Assembly: GCA_002683195.1 (NCBI GenBank)
Contig: NYSW01000063.1
Coordinates: forward strand, 27,036-91,035
Source: Phycisphaerae bacterium
GTDB lineage: Bacteria; Planctomycetota; Phycisphaerae; Phycisphaerales; SM1A02
Length of the DNA stretch: 64,000 nt
Reading direction: 5' to 3'
Made by a program: the position numbers and the translations under genes. The number at the start of each line of letters is the position of its first letter. The first letter of the stretch is position 1. A model generated the notes under the pieces. It did no database searches. It saw only the letters and a list, made by a program, of their open reading frames with translations, and had not been told where the DNA came from. Shown here one piece after another: positions 42,809 through 52,260 of the stretch.

Positions 42809-44514
42809 GAGTCGCGACCGTGATTCGCGATTTCGCGGGCGACTCGTTCCTGCAGCGCCTTCGCGCCTCGTACGTTCGCGGCGACGCCGTTGCAGAGCAC
42901 GCTGAAGGTCCAGCGGCGGCCGTCGGGGCCGGTCACGAAGCCACTGAGCGTGCTGACCCCGCTGATGTAGCCGCTCTTGCCGTCGACTCGCCAGCCGTTG
43001 GGGAGGTCGCGGAAGCGTCGGCCGAGCGTGCCGTCGTCGGGGTCGCCGCCAGTGGAAAGACTCTCCACGAAGAGCTCTCGCAGGGCCGGATCGTCATCGA
43101 AGGAATCCAGCCAGGCGGTGATGAACGAGGCGGTGACTCGATTGTCGCGGGAAAGTCCGGAGCCGTCCTCGATCTTCAATCCTTCCACCAGCCTGGCGGA
43201 TTCGGGGCCGAGTCTCTCGCGGGCGATCTCCTGGATCGTGGAGTCGGCATCGGACCACCGACCGGGAACGTCGCGACGTTCGTGCACCGTTCGCTTCAGC
43301 AAGGCCTCGGCGTAGAGATTCTGGCTCTGCTCGTTGCACCGCTCGACGATTCGATCGATGGGAGATCGGATCACCGGTCCGACCGTCGCCGCCTGCTCGG
43401 CGTTCTCGACGCTTCCGCGTCGGATGGCCGCGACCTCGAGGCCGGCTTGTTCGATGCGATTGGCGAGCAGTTTCCCGAGCATCATTCCGGGGTCGTGGAT
43501 GGTCAGCTCCAGTGGAGCCTGCTGCTCGCTGAATCTTCCCTTGACCCCACCCCGGAACGTGAGCTTGTTCGAGGTCGGGGTACGACTGATCCAGCCTGAC
43601 GGCTTGCCGTTCTTGCCCACCCGGGTTGAACGGTTTCGCGAGCCCGCGAGAATCCACGGAGCGGCCGGCCGCATGTCGGACCAGTCCGGGGTGCCGCCGC
43701 CGGAGGCATCCGGACGGAAGTGAAAGGTGTTTCGGTGGAAGTTCAGGCCGCCGACTTCGGCTGCATAACGCTTCAGTCGGTCATTTGGATTCCAGCCGTC
43801 ATGCCAACCCTTGGACTCGAAGATCGAGTCGTCGATCACGATGTTGATCGGAGGAAGGGGTGCGGATTCTCCGCCGTTCCGTCGTCGATGATCCCGAATG
43901 ATCGCATCCACCCAGAATCCGAGCAACGCCTCTTCGTCGAGTTCGCGGCGTTCGCCATTGCGGTCCCGGAAGCGAAGCAGATCGAAGAACGCCGGATCGC
44001 CGAGGGCGGGGTCGCCGTCGCCCAGCAGCACGTAGTCGTCGCCCACTCGAATCACGCGGGTCTCGAACTGGAAGTCCGGTCCGAGCTCGTGCAGCGCCGC
44101 CCCGGTGGTGACGACTTTGAGATTGCTGGCGGGAACCATGGAGCGATCGGCCTCGATCGCCACGAGTTCTCGTCCCGGTCCGGAACCGTCATCGCAGGCT
44201 CGGACGCTGACCGCGATCACACCCTTGCCGAAGTCGATGTCATTCATCGCCCGCTGGATGCGTCGCTTGAGGAGGGCTTCGGACTCCGCGGAGGCCCGGG
44301 GGGGAGAGGCGGCAACCGGTCGTGGGACGACTTCCGGCCGCGGGGTGTCCACCGCAACCGGGCGAGGGGTTTCCGCGGTGGCGGATTCCGGTCGGACGAG
44401 CCCGGGAACCACGAGGATCGCCAGGATGGTTCCGAACGCGAGCAGCAGACCACGCACGACTCTTCGAGTTCGGACGCGGCGTCGGATGGATCGGGGGGAT
44501 ACTGGTTGGTACAT
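42805..44514 (-). CDS. dacB: D-alanyl-D-alanine carboxypeptidase/endopeptidase (PBP4 type)
   Basis: This is a low-molecular-mass penicillin-binding protein that trims or cuts peptidoglycan cross-links. The 569-residue protein has a membrane segment (RGLLLAFGTILAILVVPGLV), a Pro-rich linker, then SxxK in MVPASNLKVVTT, SxN in NEQSQNLYAE and KSG in VDGKSGYISG, the class C triad. The start at 44514 is taken because GGAGG lies about 11 bases upstream; ATG at 44535 is possible. Planctomycetes with such genes have a peptidoglycan wall. Confidence 0.9.
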   Translation of the reverse strand: MYQPVSPRSIRRRVRTRRVVRGLLLAFGTILAILVVPGLVRPESATAETPRPVAVDTPRPEVVPRPVAASPPRASAESEALLKRRIQRAMNDIDFGKGVIAVSVRACDDGSGPGRELVAIEADRSMVPASNLKVVTTGAALHELGPDFQFETRVIRVGDDYVLLGDGDPALGDPAFFDLLRFRDRNGERRELDEEALLGFWVDAIIRDHRRRNGGESAPLPPINIVIDDSIFESKGWHDGWNPNDRLKRYAAEVGGLNFHRNTFHFRPDASGGGTPDWSDMRPAAPWILAGSRNRSTRVGKNGKPSGWISRTPTSNKLTFRGGVKGRFSEQQAPLELTIHDPGMMLGKLLANRIEQAGLEVAAIRRGSVENAEQAATVGPVIRSPIDRIVERCNEQSQNLYAEALLKRTVHERRDVPGRWSDADSTIQEIARERLGPESARLVEGLKIEDGSGLSRDNRVTASFITAWLDSFDDDPALRELFVESLSTGGDPDDGTLGRRFRDLPNGWRVDGKSGYISGVSTLSGFVTGPDGRRWTFSVLCNGVAANVRGAKALQERVAREIANHGRDS

Positions 44515-44603
44515 CAAGTCGAGGAGCCTCCGCATCCTTGCGTCGAGTCGCCTGCTTCCGGCCCCGGAGTCTATCGGGCTGGCCGTGAGGTTTCTCCAAC
44601 CTC

Positions 44604-44609
44604 TACCAT
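44604..44609 (+). promoter_or_regulatory. -10 element, near-leaderless (sigma-like gene)
   Basis: TACCAT ends 9 bases before the ATG at 44619, giving a leader of about two bases. Confidence 0.4.
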
Positions 44610-44618
44610 TCATCCTCC

Positions 44619-45134
44619 ATGCGACGTTTGTTCGACAACTTCGGCTCCTCGGCTCGATCCCGATCCTCGCGATCGGCGAGGTCGAGGCGGATCGCTCGCC
44701 TGCTCCACGCCCTCGGCGAGCCGGCGAAACTGGCGGAAGAGCATGGGCGGGCGATCGCCGGTCGGATTGCCGACGGGCCCCGGGGGGAGCGGCTTGCGAT
44801 CCTCGAGCATCGGGACCGGACGACCGGCGGCGGAGATCGAGGGCGGGAAGCCTGGGTGCTCCGAGTGGTGCTTGGCTGGTCCGATCGAGATGCCGCCAAG
44901 GCCCTGGATTGTTCTCGAACCGCCTTGGAGGGCCATCTCCGCACGGTTTCCGACCGCTTTGACGCGGATGATGTCGCAGCCCTGCGCCGAGGAATCAGTG
45001 CGGTGGGAGGGATCGCGATGGAGGACCAGCGTCGATCTCAATCGCCCTCGACCAGCTGGTCGAGACTCCGGCCTCTGGCCGGGATGGCGATGGTGGCCGT
45101 GGGGCTCGTCCTGGTGATCCGATGGCTCGGCTGA
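44619..45134 (+). CDS. Sigma-factor region 4-like protein with C-terminal membrane helix
   Basis: The 171-residue protein has a helix-turn-helix like sigma-70 region 4 (about 80-115: WVLRVVLGWSDRDAAKALDCSRTALEGHLRTV). It has no recognisable region 2, and its C-terminus is a hydrophobic segment (PLAGMAMVAVGLVLVIRWLG) that should insert in the membrane. An N-terminal Arg/Ser stretch precedes a helical part. It may therefore be a membrane-tethered DNA-binding protein, or a sigma relic. The neighbour at 45164 also has one membrane segment. It is divergent from dacB. Confidence 0.6.
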   Translation: MRRLFDNFGSSARSRSSRSARSRRIARLLHALGEPAKLAEEHGRAIAGRIADGPRGERLAILEHRDRTTGGGDRGREAWVLRVVLGWSDRDAAKALDCSRTALEGHLRTVSDRFDADDVAALRRGISAVGGIAMEDQRRSQSPSTSWSRLRPLAGMAMVAVGLVLVIRWLG

Positions 45135-45151
45135 ACGGGTGGCGACCATCC

Positions 45152-45157
45152 TATGAT
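45152..45157 (+). promoter_or_regulatory. -10 element of leaderless type (gene at 45164)
   Basis: TATGAT ends 6 bases before the ATG. This decides the start codon for that gene. Confidence 0.6.
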
Positions 45158-45163
45158 CCGGAC

Positions 45164-45799
45164 ATGAAACGGCACGCCATTTCGAGAAGTACGGCTCGGC
45201 GAGGGGGGATTCGGCCCTGGTTGCTGCTCGCGTTGGTGACTGGAATCACGGCGATGCTGGTTCGACTGTTCGTCGTCAACCTGCCGGGACCTCCGAGATT
45301 CGATCCGCTCACCATCGAACCGGGGTCGGAAGCGGGAGAACGGGGGCACTTTGGAATCACCTTGTCACTCGGCGATCCGACGGCTTCCACCGACCGGGCC
45401 TGGCGAACTCGTACCTTCGGCTTCGTCGACGGGCGGCCCGGGCCAACGAATCGGCTGGAGGGGATCGATCTTCAGGCGGGCGAATGGACCTACGTCTGCC
45501 GAGTCCCTCTGGCTCGTTCTGAAACAACGCCCGCGACCCTTCTGTTCGAAACCAACAACGCCCGAGTGGTGGTTCGGTCGGAGGATGCGGTGATTCTCGA
45601 GGGTGGCGGCGAGGGTGCGGCGTCGAGCCGATCCAACTCTCTGCTGCTGCCGGTGGGTGTTGGTGAACTGTTGGTCGAGGTGAAACCGCTCGGGCCGCGT
45701 TCCTCGCTGGCGGGAGCCTGGCACCCGCCGGGGAATCCCGAAGAACGCCGAAATCTTCGCAGCCTCGCCGAGCCGGCTCCAGATCAGGGCCGCGACTGA
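45164..45799 (+). CDS. Membrane-anchored protein of unknown function
   Basis: The 211-residue protein has one N-terminal membrane helix (about 17-35, PWLLLALVTGITAMLVRLFV). The rest is an extracytoplasmic beta-type domain without recognised family (YVCRVPLARSETTPATLLFETNNARVVVRSEDAVI). The start ATG at 45164 is set by TATGAT 6 bases upstream; the longer reading from 45122 overlaps the sigma-like gene and has no promoter support. Its place after the sigma-like gene suggests a possible functional pair. Confidence 0.65.
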   Translation: MKRHAISRSTARRGGIRPWLLLALVTGITAMLVRLFVVNLPGPPRFDPLTIEPGSEAGERGHFGITLSLGDPTASTDRAWRTRTFGFVDGRPGPTNRLEGIDLQAGEWTYVCRVPLARSETTPATLLFETNNARVVVRSEDAVILEGGGEGAASSRSNSLLLPVGVGELLVEVKPLGPRSSLAGAWHPPGNPEERRNLRSLAEPAPDQGRD

Positions 45800-45811
45800 G
45801 TTCGGAGCATG

Positions 45812-45837
45812 AAAAAGCCCGGTCCGAAGACCGGGCT
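45812..45837. terminator. Bidirectional terminator
   Basis: Stem AGCCCGGTC/GACCGGGCT with loop CGAA, preceded by AAAAA and followed by CTCTCT. It lies between the gene at 45164 and tsf. Confidence 0.8.
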
Positions 45838-45883
45838 CTCTCTGGCTTTCATCGGTGGAACCCGATCGGGTTCCGCCGTTGGA

Positions 45884-46690
45884 TCACTCGGCGCCGACCT
45901 GATAGCGGACGAACGCCTTGAGGCTTGCGCCGGCGGGAAGAAGCTCTCGGATCTGCTTCGTCTCGTCACGAACGAACTTCTGGCCGAGGAGGGTGACCTC
46001 CTCGTAGAACTTTCGGATCTTGCCTTCGGCGATCTTTTCTGCGATCTCCGGGGGCTTGCCGCTGTTTTCGGCTTCCGCCTTGGCCTCACCCATCTTCAGG
46101 GCGACCAGTTCGGCCGGCAGGCCGGTCTGATCGACGGCCATGGGCGTGGGCATGTGGGCCGCCACGTGCTGGCAGATCCCGGTGGCGACATCCTGGGGGA
46201 CGTCACCTTCGAACTGCAGAAGCACACCGAGCTTCGAGTCGTGATGGAGGTAGGAGCCGAAGCTTCCACCGCTCATCTTCACGCCTCGAGCCATCGACAG
46301 GTTCTCGCCGGTGGTGATCCGGACGTCGTCGAGGAGCTTTCGCTCGGCGTCACCCAGTTCGATATCGCCGTCCGCGCCTGTGAGGGCGGCCTTGGCGATG
46401 GTGGCGGACATGTCGCGGAACGAATCGTTCCGGGCGGTGAAGTCGGTCTCGGCCCGCATCTCAAGGATCACGGCCTTGTCACCATCGATGTCGATGGTGA
46501 TGCAGCCTTCGCCCGCGGCCCGATCGGCCCGGGTATCCATCTTGCCCTTGAGCTTCTCGCGCAGGGCCTCTTCGGCGGCTGCGGCGTCGCCGCCGGCCTC
46601 GATGAGCGCCTTCTTGCAGTCCATCATTCCCAGGCCGGTCTTCTGGCGGAGGGCCATCACGTCCTTGGCATTGACGTCGGTGGTGGACAT
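45884..46690 (-). CDS. tsf: Translation elongation factor Ts
   Basis: EF-Ts is the nucleotide exchange factor of EF-Tu. The 268-residue protein has the N-terminal UBA-like VMALRQKTGLGMMDCKKALIEAGGDAAAAEEALR and the core GCITIDIDGDKAVILEMRAETDFTARND (the TDFV-type motif). The C-terminal half contains HVAAHMPTPMAVDQTGLP. It follows rpsB by 53 bases, the conserved rpsB-tsf order. Confidence 0.95.
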   Translation of the reverse strand: MSTTDVNAKDVMALRQKTGLGMMDCKKALIEAGGDAAAAEEALREKLKGKMDTRADRAAGEGCITIDIDGDKAVILEMRAETDFTARNDSFRDMSATIAKAALTGADGDIELGDAERKLLDDVRITTGENLSMARGVKMSGGSFGSYLHHDSKLGVLLQFEGDVPQDVATGICQHVAAHMPTPMAVDQTGLPAELVALKMGEAKAEAENSGKPPEIAEKIAEGKIRKFYEEVTLLGQKFVRDETKQIRELLPAGASLKAFVRYQVGAE

Positions 46691-46743
46691 CGTCGGTTCC
46701 GTTTTACGTTGATCTGAGGAAAGTGTGATGACGTTCCGGGGCT

Positions 46744-47628
46744 TCAGGCCCCGGAGGTCTCGGTAGGGGCGCCGGCATCAGCAGGAGCGTCGGTGGCGGG
46801 AGCAGCAGGTTCGGCTGGAGCGGCGGCCGCTTCCGGAGCCTTTTCTGCGTTGCCATCGGCGCGGAACTGACTTCGACTGGAACGTCGCCGGGGTGCGTTG
46901 TCATCGCCCTCGGTGTCGCCCTCACGGCTTGCAGCCGCGGCGAGAGCGGCCTGCTGCTTGCCTTCGGTCGCGGCGGCACAGAGTTCGCGGACCACGACGT
47001 CGATCGAACGCATCGAGTCGTCGTTGCCCGGAATCGGGATGTCCGCGAGGTTGGGATCGCCATCGGTATCGATGAGACAGATGGTGGGGATGCCCAGATT
47101 GCGAGCCTCGTTGAGCGCGTTCTTCTCGCGATTCACGTCGACCACGATCATCGCGCCGGGCAGGTTGCCCATGTTGCGGATGCCGTTGAGGTTTCGGTGG
47201 ATCTTTCGCTGCTCACGCATCAACTGCGACTCCATCTTCTTGGAGTACGACTTGATCTCGCCGCTTTCGATCAGCTGATCGAGTTCTTCGAGTCGCTTGA
47301 GCCGTTCGCGGATGGTCCGGAAGTTGGTGAGCGTTCCGCCCAGCCATCGTTCGGTGACGTAAGGCTGGTTGACATCGGTGCAGTACTTCTCGATGGCGCT
47401 CTGCGCCTGTCGCTTGGTACCGACGAACACGACATCCTTGCCCTGGGAAGCGACCTTCTGGACGAGCTTCCGGGCGAGCAGGAGACCCTTGATGGTCTCC
47501 TTGATGTCGATGATGTCGATCTGGTTCCGGGTCGCGAAGATGTACGGTCGCATCTTCGGGTTCCAATTGCTCCGGCGCTGGCCGAAGTGGATGCCCGCTT
47601 CGATGAGTTCCTTGACGAGGGATGCCAT
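46744..47628 (-). CDS. rpsB: 30S ribosomal protein S2
   Basis: The 294-residue protein has the S2 hallmarks: VKELIEAGIHFGQRRSNWNPKMRPYIFATRNQIDIIDI, VFVGTKRQAQSAIEKYC, TERWLGGTLTNFRTI, NGIRNMGNLPGAMIVVDV, and GIPTICLIDTDGDPNLADIPIPGNDDSMRSIDVV. It ends in an Ala/Pro/Glu-rich tail of about 50 residues absent from most S2 proteins. GGAAAGG lies before the ATG. A long untranslated region precedes it, which may hold control of the operon. Confidence 0.95.
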   Translation of the reverse strand: MASLVKELIEAGIHFGQRRSNWNPKMRPYIFATRNQIDIIDIKETIKGLLLARKLVQKVASQGKDVVFVGTKRQAQSAIEKYCTDVNQPYVTERWLGGTLTNFRTIRERLKRLEELDQLIESGEIKSYSKKMESQLMREQRKIHRNLNGIRNMGNLPGAMIVVDVNREKNALNEARNLGIPTICLIDTDGDPNLADIPIPGNDDSMRSIDVVVRELCAAATEGKQQAALAAAASREGDTEGDDNAPRRRSSRSQFRADGNAEKAPEAAAAPAEPAAPATDAPADAGAPTETSGA

Positions 47629-48139
47629 GACAGGGACCTTTCCGCCCGGCGAATCAACGCGGGGCTTGAACGACCGAAGATGGTCGCGAGACTGCAGCGA
47701 CACCTGCGATTCATTCCGGTGGTGAACCCGCTTCGTCGTGGAGCGAGGTCGGAGGATCGCGAGAGGGCGCTTGACCGAACGTGAGTTGAATCCGATACGT
47801 CGCGGATTCGAAACGATGCGACCCGTTGAAACGGGCCACGAGGACTCCGGAAGGCCACCACGACCTGCCGGTCGACTCGTCGGGGGATGAACCCGGGCCG
47901 ATCGAGAACGAATCGGAAAGGATAACCACCCCCCGCTCCGGAAGCAATGAACCAAACCGGGTTTCGGGGTCGCTGCGGGGGTCCAGAAGAGGGTCCGGGA
48001 ATGGTGACGGCGGGTCACTTGCCCCCGGGCAGGCCGGGAAAGCCCGGAATCGTGTCCGGGCGTACCATGAACAGCGGGCTTGAGACTTGCTTTCAATCTC
48101 CGAATTCATCCCTCCGAACCCCTACACAGGCGATTCCCC
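47629..48139. other. 511-base divergent intergenic region
   Basis: This gap lies between rpsB (minus) and the phosphohexomutase gene (plus). It has a TACCAT (48063-48068) that could be a -10 for the plus-strand gene, and small hairpins (CCGGG-AAAG-CCCGG at 48034-48047; CCCGTT-GA-AACGGG near 47821). The minus-strand part should hold the rpsB promoter and leader; I could not pin the hexamers. No coding sequence is supported. Confidence 0.4.
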
Positions 48140-49531
48140 GTGATCGGCAAGGTCTTCAAGGCGAACGATGTCCGAGCCATCCACCCCCGACCTCTGAGTG
48201 AGAAGGTCGCCTGGCAGGTGGGGCATGGCTCGGCGGTCCATTTACTCCAGATGGCCCGGGAGACCGGGCGGTTGGACCCCATGGCCAGGGCGGTGGTGGT
48301 CGGTCACGACATGCGGAAAAGTTCGCCATCGCTGGTCGCCAGTCTCATCGACGGCCTGAGGGATGGTGGCGCCCGGGTCATCGATATCGGATTGGTCGAC
48401 ACCCCCGCGGTCTACTTCGCGATCAATCGCTTCGACACGGCGGGGGGCATCGAAGTCACTGCCAGTCACAATCCGGCCAATTACAACGGTTTCAAGATCT
48501 CGGGTCTTCACGCCCGGCCGATCGGTACCGGGACCGGCCTCGAAGAGGTCAAGCGGCTCTCCGCGATGGCTGATCGTCAGCGGACGCCATCGAGTGAGAG
48601 CGCGATCGAACATCGCGACATCTGGCCCGACTACCGAGACTTCCTCTTGGAACGGCTCGATCCCCGCGTTCGTTCGGGCGAACGGCGATTCCGAATCGCG
48701 GTCGACGCTTCGAACGGGATGGCCGGAGCGATGGTGCCCGCGATCTTCGGCGAGGTGCCGGGGCTGGATCTGATCGAACTCAACTTCGACATGCCCGGAA
48801 CCTTCGTGCACGAACCGAATCCTCTGGTCGAATCCAATCTTGCCCAGCTCCGCGAAGCCGTGGTCTCCCAGAAAGCGGATTTCGGTGTCTGTTTCGATGG
48901 TGATGCCGATCGCTGCATGATCGTGGATGAAGGCGGCCGGACGGTCGGTTGTGATCTGCAGCTCGCCTGGATGGTTCGCCCGGTGCTGAAACAGAATCCC
49001 GGCGCTTCGATCGTCTACGACGTTCGCTCCAGTCGAGCAGTGCGGGAAGCGATCGAAAAGGGGGGTGGCGTGCCGGTGGAGAGTCGGGTCGGCCACGTCT
49101 TCATGAAAGAGGCGTTGCGGAACACCGGGGCGCCGATCGGCGGCGAACTCTCCGGACATTTCTACTTCGCGGATCATTTCGGAACCGATTCCGGCGCCCG
49201 GTCGTTCATCGAGGTCTGTAATCTTCTGGCCGATGGCGGCACCGTTTCCAAGGCTGTTTCGCCTCATGATCGGTACGCCCGGAGCGGCGAGATCAACTTC
49301 GAAGTCGAGTCCATCGAGGAAGCTCTGGAATTGGTCGACGAGGAACTGGGATCGCACGAGGTCTCTCGTCTCGATGGCGTGAGCCACGACCTCGGTGACT
49401 GGTGGAGCAATGTGCGGGCGAGCAACACCGAGCCACTGCTCCGGCTCAACGTCGAGGCGCAGGATCAAGCCACGCTTGATGCGGCGCTCGAGCGATTTCG
49501 AAACCTTCTGGGCACGCCGGTCGATCACTGA
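48140..49531 (+). CDS. Phosphomannomutase/phosphoglucomutase family enzyme
   Basis: The 463-residue protein interconverts hexose 1- and 6-phosphates. It has GKVFKANDVRAI near the start, the phosphoserine loop VTASHNPANYNGFKIS, the metal loop FDGDADRCMI, GELSGHFYFADHFGTDSG, and the phosphate-binding RASNTEPLLRL near the C-terminus. The GTG at 48140 is chosen because homologues begin here; an AGG-type site lies upstream. The next gene follows 31 bases downstream. Confidence 0.93.
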   Translation: MIGKVFKANDVRAIHPRPLSEKVAWQVGHGSAVHLLQMARETGRLDPMARAVVVGHDMRKSSPSLVASLIDGLRDGGARVIDIGLVDTPAVYFAINRFDTAGGIEVTASHNPANYNGFKISGLHARPIGTGTGLEEVKRLSAMADRQRTPSSESAIEHRDIWPDYRDFLLERLDPRVRSGERRFRIAVDASNGMAGAMVPAIFGEVPGLDLIELNFDMPGTFVHEPNPLVESNLAQLREAVVSQKADFGVCFDGDADRCMIVDEGGRTVGCDLQLAWMVRPVLKQNPGASIVYDVRSSRAVREAIEKGGGVPVESRVGHVFMKEALRNTGAPIGGELSGHFYFADHFGTDSGARSFIEVCNLLADGGTVSKAVSPHDRYARSGEINFEVESIEEALELVDEELGSHEVSRLDGVSHDLGDWWSNVRASNTEPLLRLNVEAQDQATLDAALERFRNLLGTPVDH

Positions 49532-49562
49532 CGGACGGCCTCGCGATCATTCGGAGAACCCC

Positions 49563-51077
49563 ATGAACAGCGATGCCTTCCTCGCTCATCATCAACTCGA
49601 ATCAAATCCCTTTCGCGGCGAGGAAGCCCGTCAGGACGCCGTCTTCGACCGAATCGAGGGTGCGTGTCGCCATCATGGATTCGAGAAGATCCTTGGTGAT
49701 CCCCATCATCCCGCCTCGGCGGTGGTCTTCGGTGAACGCGGCAGCGGCAAGACCGCGCTGCGTCTCCAACTCGAGCACGGCATTTCGGAATGGAACCGGA
49801 AGCACCCGGAGTCTCGTTGTCTGGTCATCGGGCACGATGAGTTCAATCCGATGCTCGGGTCGATCGGTCGCTCCCTCGGCCGGGAGGATCAGGATTCCGT
49901 GGTGACCGCGGTCACCTTGGCGGACCACCTCGACGTCGTCCTTTCACGGGCGGTTCCGGTGGTGGTCGATGCGGTCCTTGGGGGACGACCGCCGGCCGCG
50001 GGACCTCTGGTCGACCTCGCGGACGCTCGTCGGTCGATGCGAGCGGCACCGCTCGCGGATCGAAGGGAACTCCAGAGGCTTCAGGTGCTCTACGACGGTG
50101 GCCCCGACGCGGCGGACCGCGCCCGGCGGCTTCGGAGCGTGCTGCGGCTCCCCGGGTCCTCCGGAGGGCGATTCATGCTCTTCGGCATGATCCTTCTCTC
50201 GCTCCTCGCGGCGATCTGGGGCGTGTTGCTCGGGCTCGAGATCGTCACCGGACCTGAAGGTGCGATCGTGCTTCCGTCCTTGATTCTGCTTGCGGGCGCG
50301 GGGGTGACCGGGTTCGGCTGGATCCGAAACAGATTCCGCGTCTCCCGCCTCGCTCGGAACGCGGCTCGGCGACTTCGGTCGCTGGGGCGGGAATCCGAGT
50401 CGTTCCGATGTTCGGTGCGGCAGGTTCCTTCGCGGGCTTTCGCCTCACTCCTGCCACCCACGGGTGGTGGTGCCGATGAATGGCGGATAGAGCGTCTCGC
50501 GGGTCTGGTGGACGTGCTTCGTGCGATCCATGTTCCCGGCATGGTCGTGCTGGTCGATCGGGTGGACGAGCCGGTCGCGGTCAATGGCATGACGGCTCGG
50601 ATGCGGGCGTTGGCCTGGCCGCTTTTCCGCAACAAGGTCCTGCAGATGCCCGGGGTGGGGATGAAATTCCTGCTTCCATTGGAACTTCGCGACGAACTGC
50701 TGCGGGAAACCCCGGAGTTCTTCCGAGAGGCGCGGCTCGACAAACAGAATCTGGTGGAACGACTGGTCTGGAGCGGGGCGATGCTCTTCGATCTCTGCAA
50801 CGCCCGCCTGGCCGCGTGCTCGGCGGTCGAGACCCCGCCCGGCGTCATGGATCTCTTCGACGACTCGGTGAACCGGCAGGACGTGGTGGACGCCCTCGAT
50901 CAGATGCAGCAACCGCGAGATGCCTTCAAGCTTCTCTACGGTCTGATTCAGGAGCATTGCGCCAACGTGGTGGAGGAGGAGTCTTCGTTCCGGATCGGGC
51001 GGACCACGCTTGATGTGATTCGCCGACAGCAGGTCGAACGCAAGGAAGGAATGCTTCGGGGAGTCCGCCCGGGCTGA
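49563..51077 (+). CDS. KAP-like P-loop NTPase with membrane hairpin
   Basis: The 504-residue protein has Walker A GERGSGKT (57-64), two adjacent membrane helices (about 204-225 and 233-255), and a Walker B-like MVVLVDRVDEP (about 327-337). This layout, a P-loop split by a membrane hairpin, is seen in KAP-family NTPases, which are often linked to membrane or defence functions. GGAGA lies 6 bases before the ATG. It sits 31 bases after the hexomutase gene, so they are probably cotranscribed. No toxin or phage gene is near. Confidence 0.7.
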   Translation: MNSDAFLAHHQLESNPFRGEEARQDAVFDRIEGACRHHGFEKILGDPHHPASAVVFGERGSGKTALRLQLEHGISEWNRKHPESRCLVIGHDEFNPMLGSIGRSLGREDQDSVVTAVTLADHLDVVLSRAVPVVVDAVLGGRPPAAGPLVDLADARRSMRAAPLADRRELQRLQVLYDGGPDAADRARRLRSVLRLPGSSGGRFMLFGMILLSLLAAIWGVLLGLEIVTGPEGAIVLPSLILLAGAGVTGFGWIRNRFRVSRLARNAARRLRSLGRESESFRCSVRQVPSRAFASLLPPTGGGADEWRIERLAGLVDVLRAIHVPGMVVLVDRVDEPVAVNGMTARMRALAWPLFRNKVLQMPGVGMKFLLPLELRDELLRETPEFFREARLDKQNLVERLVWSGAMLFDLCNARLAACSAVETPPGVMDLFDDSVNRQDVVDALDQMQQPRDAFKLLYGLIQEHCANVVEEESSFRIGRTTLDVIRRQQVERKEGMLRGVRPG

Positions 51078-51124
51078 CCGGCGAGGCTCGTCGCACTCTC
51101 GATCTTCCGCCCGGGGTGTTCCCC

Positions 51125-52000
51125 TCACTCGCCGGGAATGTGGGTGATCACACCTTCCCAGGGGCTCGACGCGGTGGCGTAGAGACGCTTGGGAATACGG
51201 CCGGCACGGAATCCGAGCCAGCCCGCATCGCAGGCCAGTCGCATGGCCTTCGCCATCGAGACGGGCTCTCGGGCGTGGGCGATGCCGGTGTTGAGCAGCA
51301 CGCCGTCGGCCCCGAGTTCCATCGCGATCGTGATGTCGCTGGGGGTGCCGACGCCGGCGTCGACGATGACCGGATAGTCGGGGTCGCCGCCGTGGGCTGG
51401 ATCCTTGAGGAGTTCGAGAATGATCCGGATCGCCGCCGGATTCGAAATTCCCCGCCCGCTGCCGATCGGACTTCCCGCGGGCATGACGCTGGTCGCCCCG
51501 GCGTCTCTCAGTCGAGCCGCCATGATCGGATCGTCACTCGAATAGCAGAGGACGTCGAAGCCGTCCGCGACCAGTTCGCGGCACGCTTCGAGGGTGCCGA
51601 CCGGATCGGGAAGCAGCGTGGTCTTGTCGCCGAGCACCTCGAGCTTGACCCAGTCCTTGCCGGGGTTGTCGAGTTGGTCGAGGAGTTCGCGGCCGAGTCG
51701 TGACACCCGCACCGCATCCTCGGCGGTGAAACAGCCGGCGGTGTTCGGCAGAATGGTGAGCCGATCGAGATCCAGGTCTTCCAGCAGGGAGCGGCCTTCG
51801 GCGTTCACCAGACGTTCACGGCGGACCGCGACGGTCACGGCGTCGCAACCGCTTTCTTCCAGAGCCGAACGCATCGTCTCGGAATTCGGGTACTTCCCGG
51901 TGCCGGCCACGAGGCGACTCCGCAGATTGAATCGCCCCACGGACAGCGGGGGAATGCCTGGAACGCTCGTGTGGGCTGATTTTTCGGTGGACTGGTTCAT
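51125..52000 (-). CDS. thiG: Thiazole synthase
   Basis: ThiG forms the thiazole phosphate of thiamine from DXP, dehydroglycine and sulfur on ThiS. The 291-residue protein has [59 protein letters not shown] (active-site Lys), [44 protein letters not shown] and [19 protein letters not shown]. It follows thiS by 47 bases on the minus strand. Other thi genes are not in the window. Confidence 0.96.
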   Translation of the reverse strand: MNQSTEKSAHTSVPGIPPLSVGRFNLRSRLVAGTGKYPNSETMRSALEESGCDAVTVAVRRERLVNAEGRSLLEDLDLDRLTILPNTAGCFTAEDAVRVSRLGRELLDQLDNPGKDWVKLEVLGDKTTLLPDPVGTLEACRELVADGFDVLCYSSDDPIMAARLRDAGATSVMPAGSPIGSGRGISNPAAIRIILELLKDPAHGGDPDYPVIVDAGVGTPSDITIAMELGADGVLLNTGIAHAREPVSMAKAMRLACDAGWLGFRAGRIPKRLYATASSPWEGVITHIPGE

Positions 52001-52047
52001 CGGAAAGGCTCGAGCGATCGAAGGGGGTAAAAAAAACGGCGGTCGGT

Positions 52048-52248
52048 TCAGCCGCCACCGACGAGGGTCACGATTTCGATCGCATCCCCGTCTCGAAGGC
52101 CGTGGAGGGCATGATTGCGGCGGGGCACGATCTGACGGTTCACCTCGACCGCACAGGGTCGGGACCCCAGTTTCAGATCTTCAAGGAGGGCGGCCACGGT
52201 GAGATCCTCGCCGCAGTCCCGGGTATCGCCATTGACGGTGACTCGCAT
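52048..52248 (-). CDS. thiS: Sulfur carrier protein ThiS
   Basis: The 66-residue ubiquitin-like protein ends in LVGGG, with the C-terminal Gly-Gly that carries the thiocarboxylate. It begins [23 protein letters not shown], and [29 protein letters not shown] completes the fold. The ATG lacks a ribosome site and TATGAT lies 6 bases upstream. A leaderless start leaves no room for a thiamine riboswitch, and none was seen. Confidence 0.93.
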   Translation of the reverse strand: MRVTVNGDTRDCGEDLTVAALLEDLKLGSRPCAVEVNRQIVPRRNHALHGLRDGDAIEIVTLVGGG

Positions 52249-52254
52249 CCGGTC

Positions 52255-52260
52255 ATCATA
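52255..52260 (-). promoter_or_regulatory. -10 element of leaderless type (thiS-thiG)
   Basis: TATGAT on the minus strand ends 6 bases before the thiS ATG. Confidence 0.65.
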
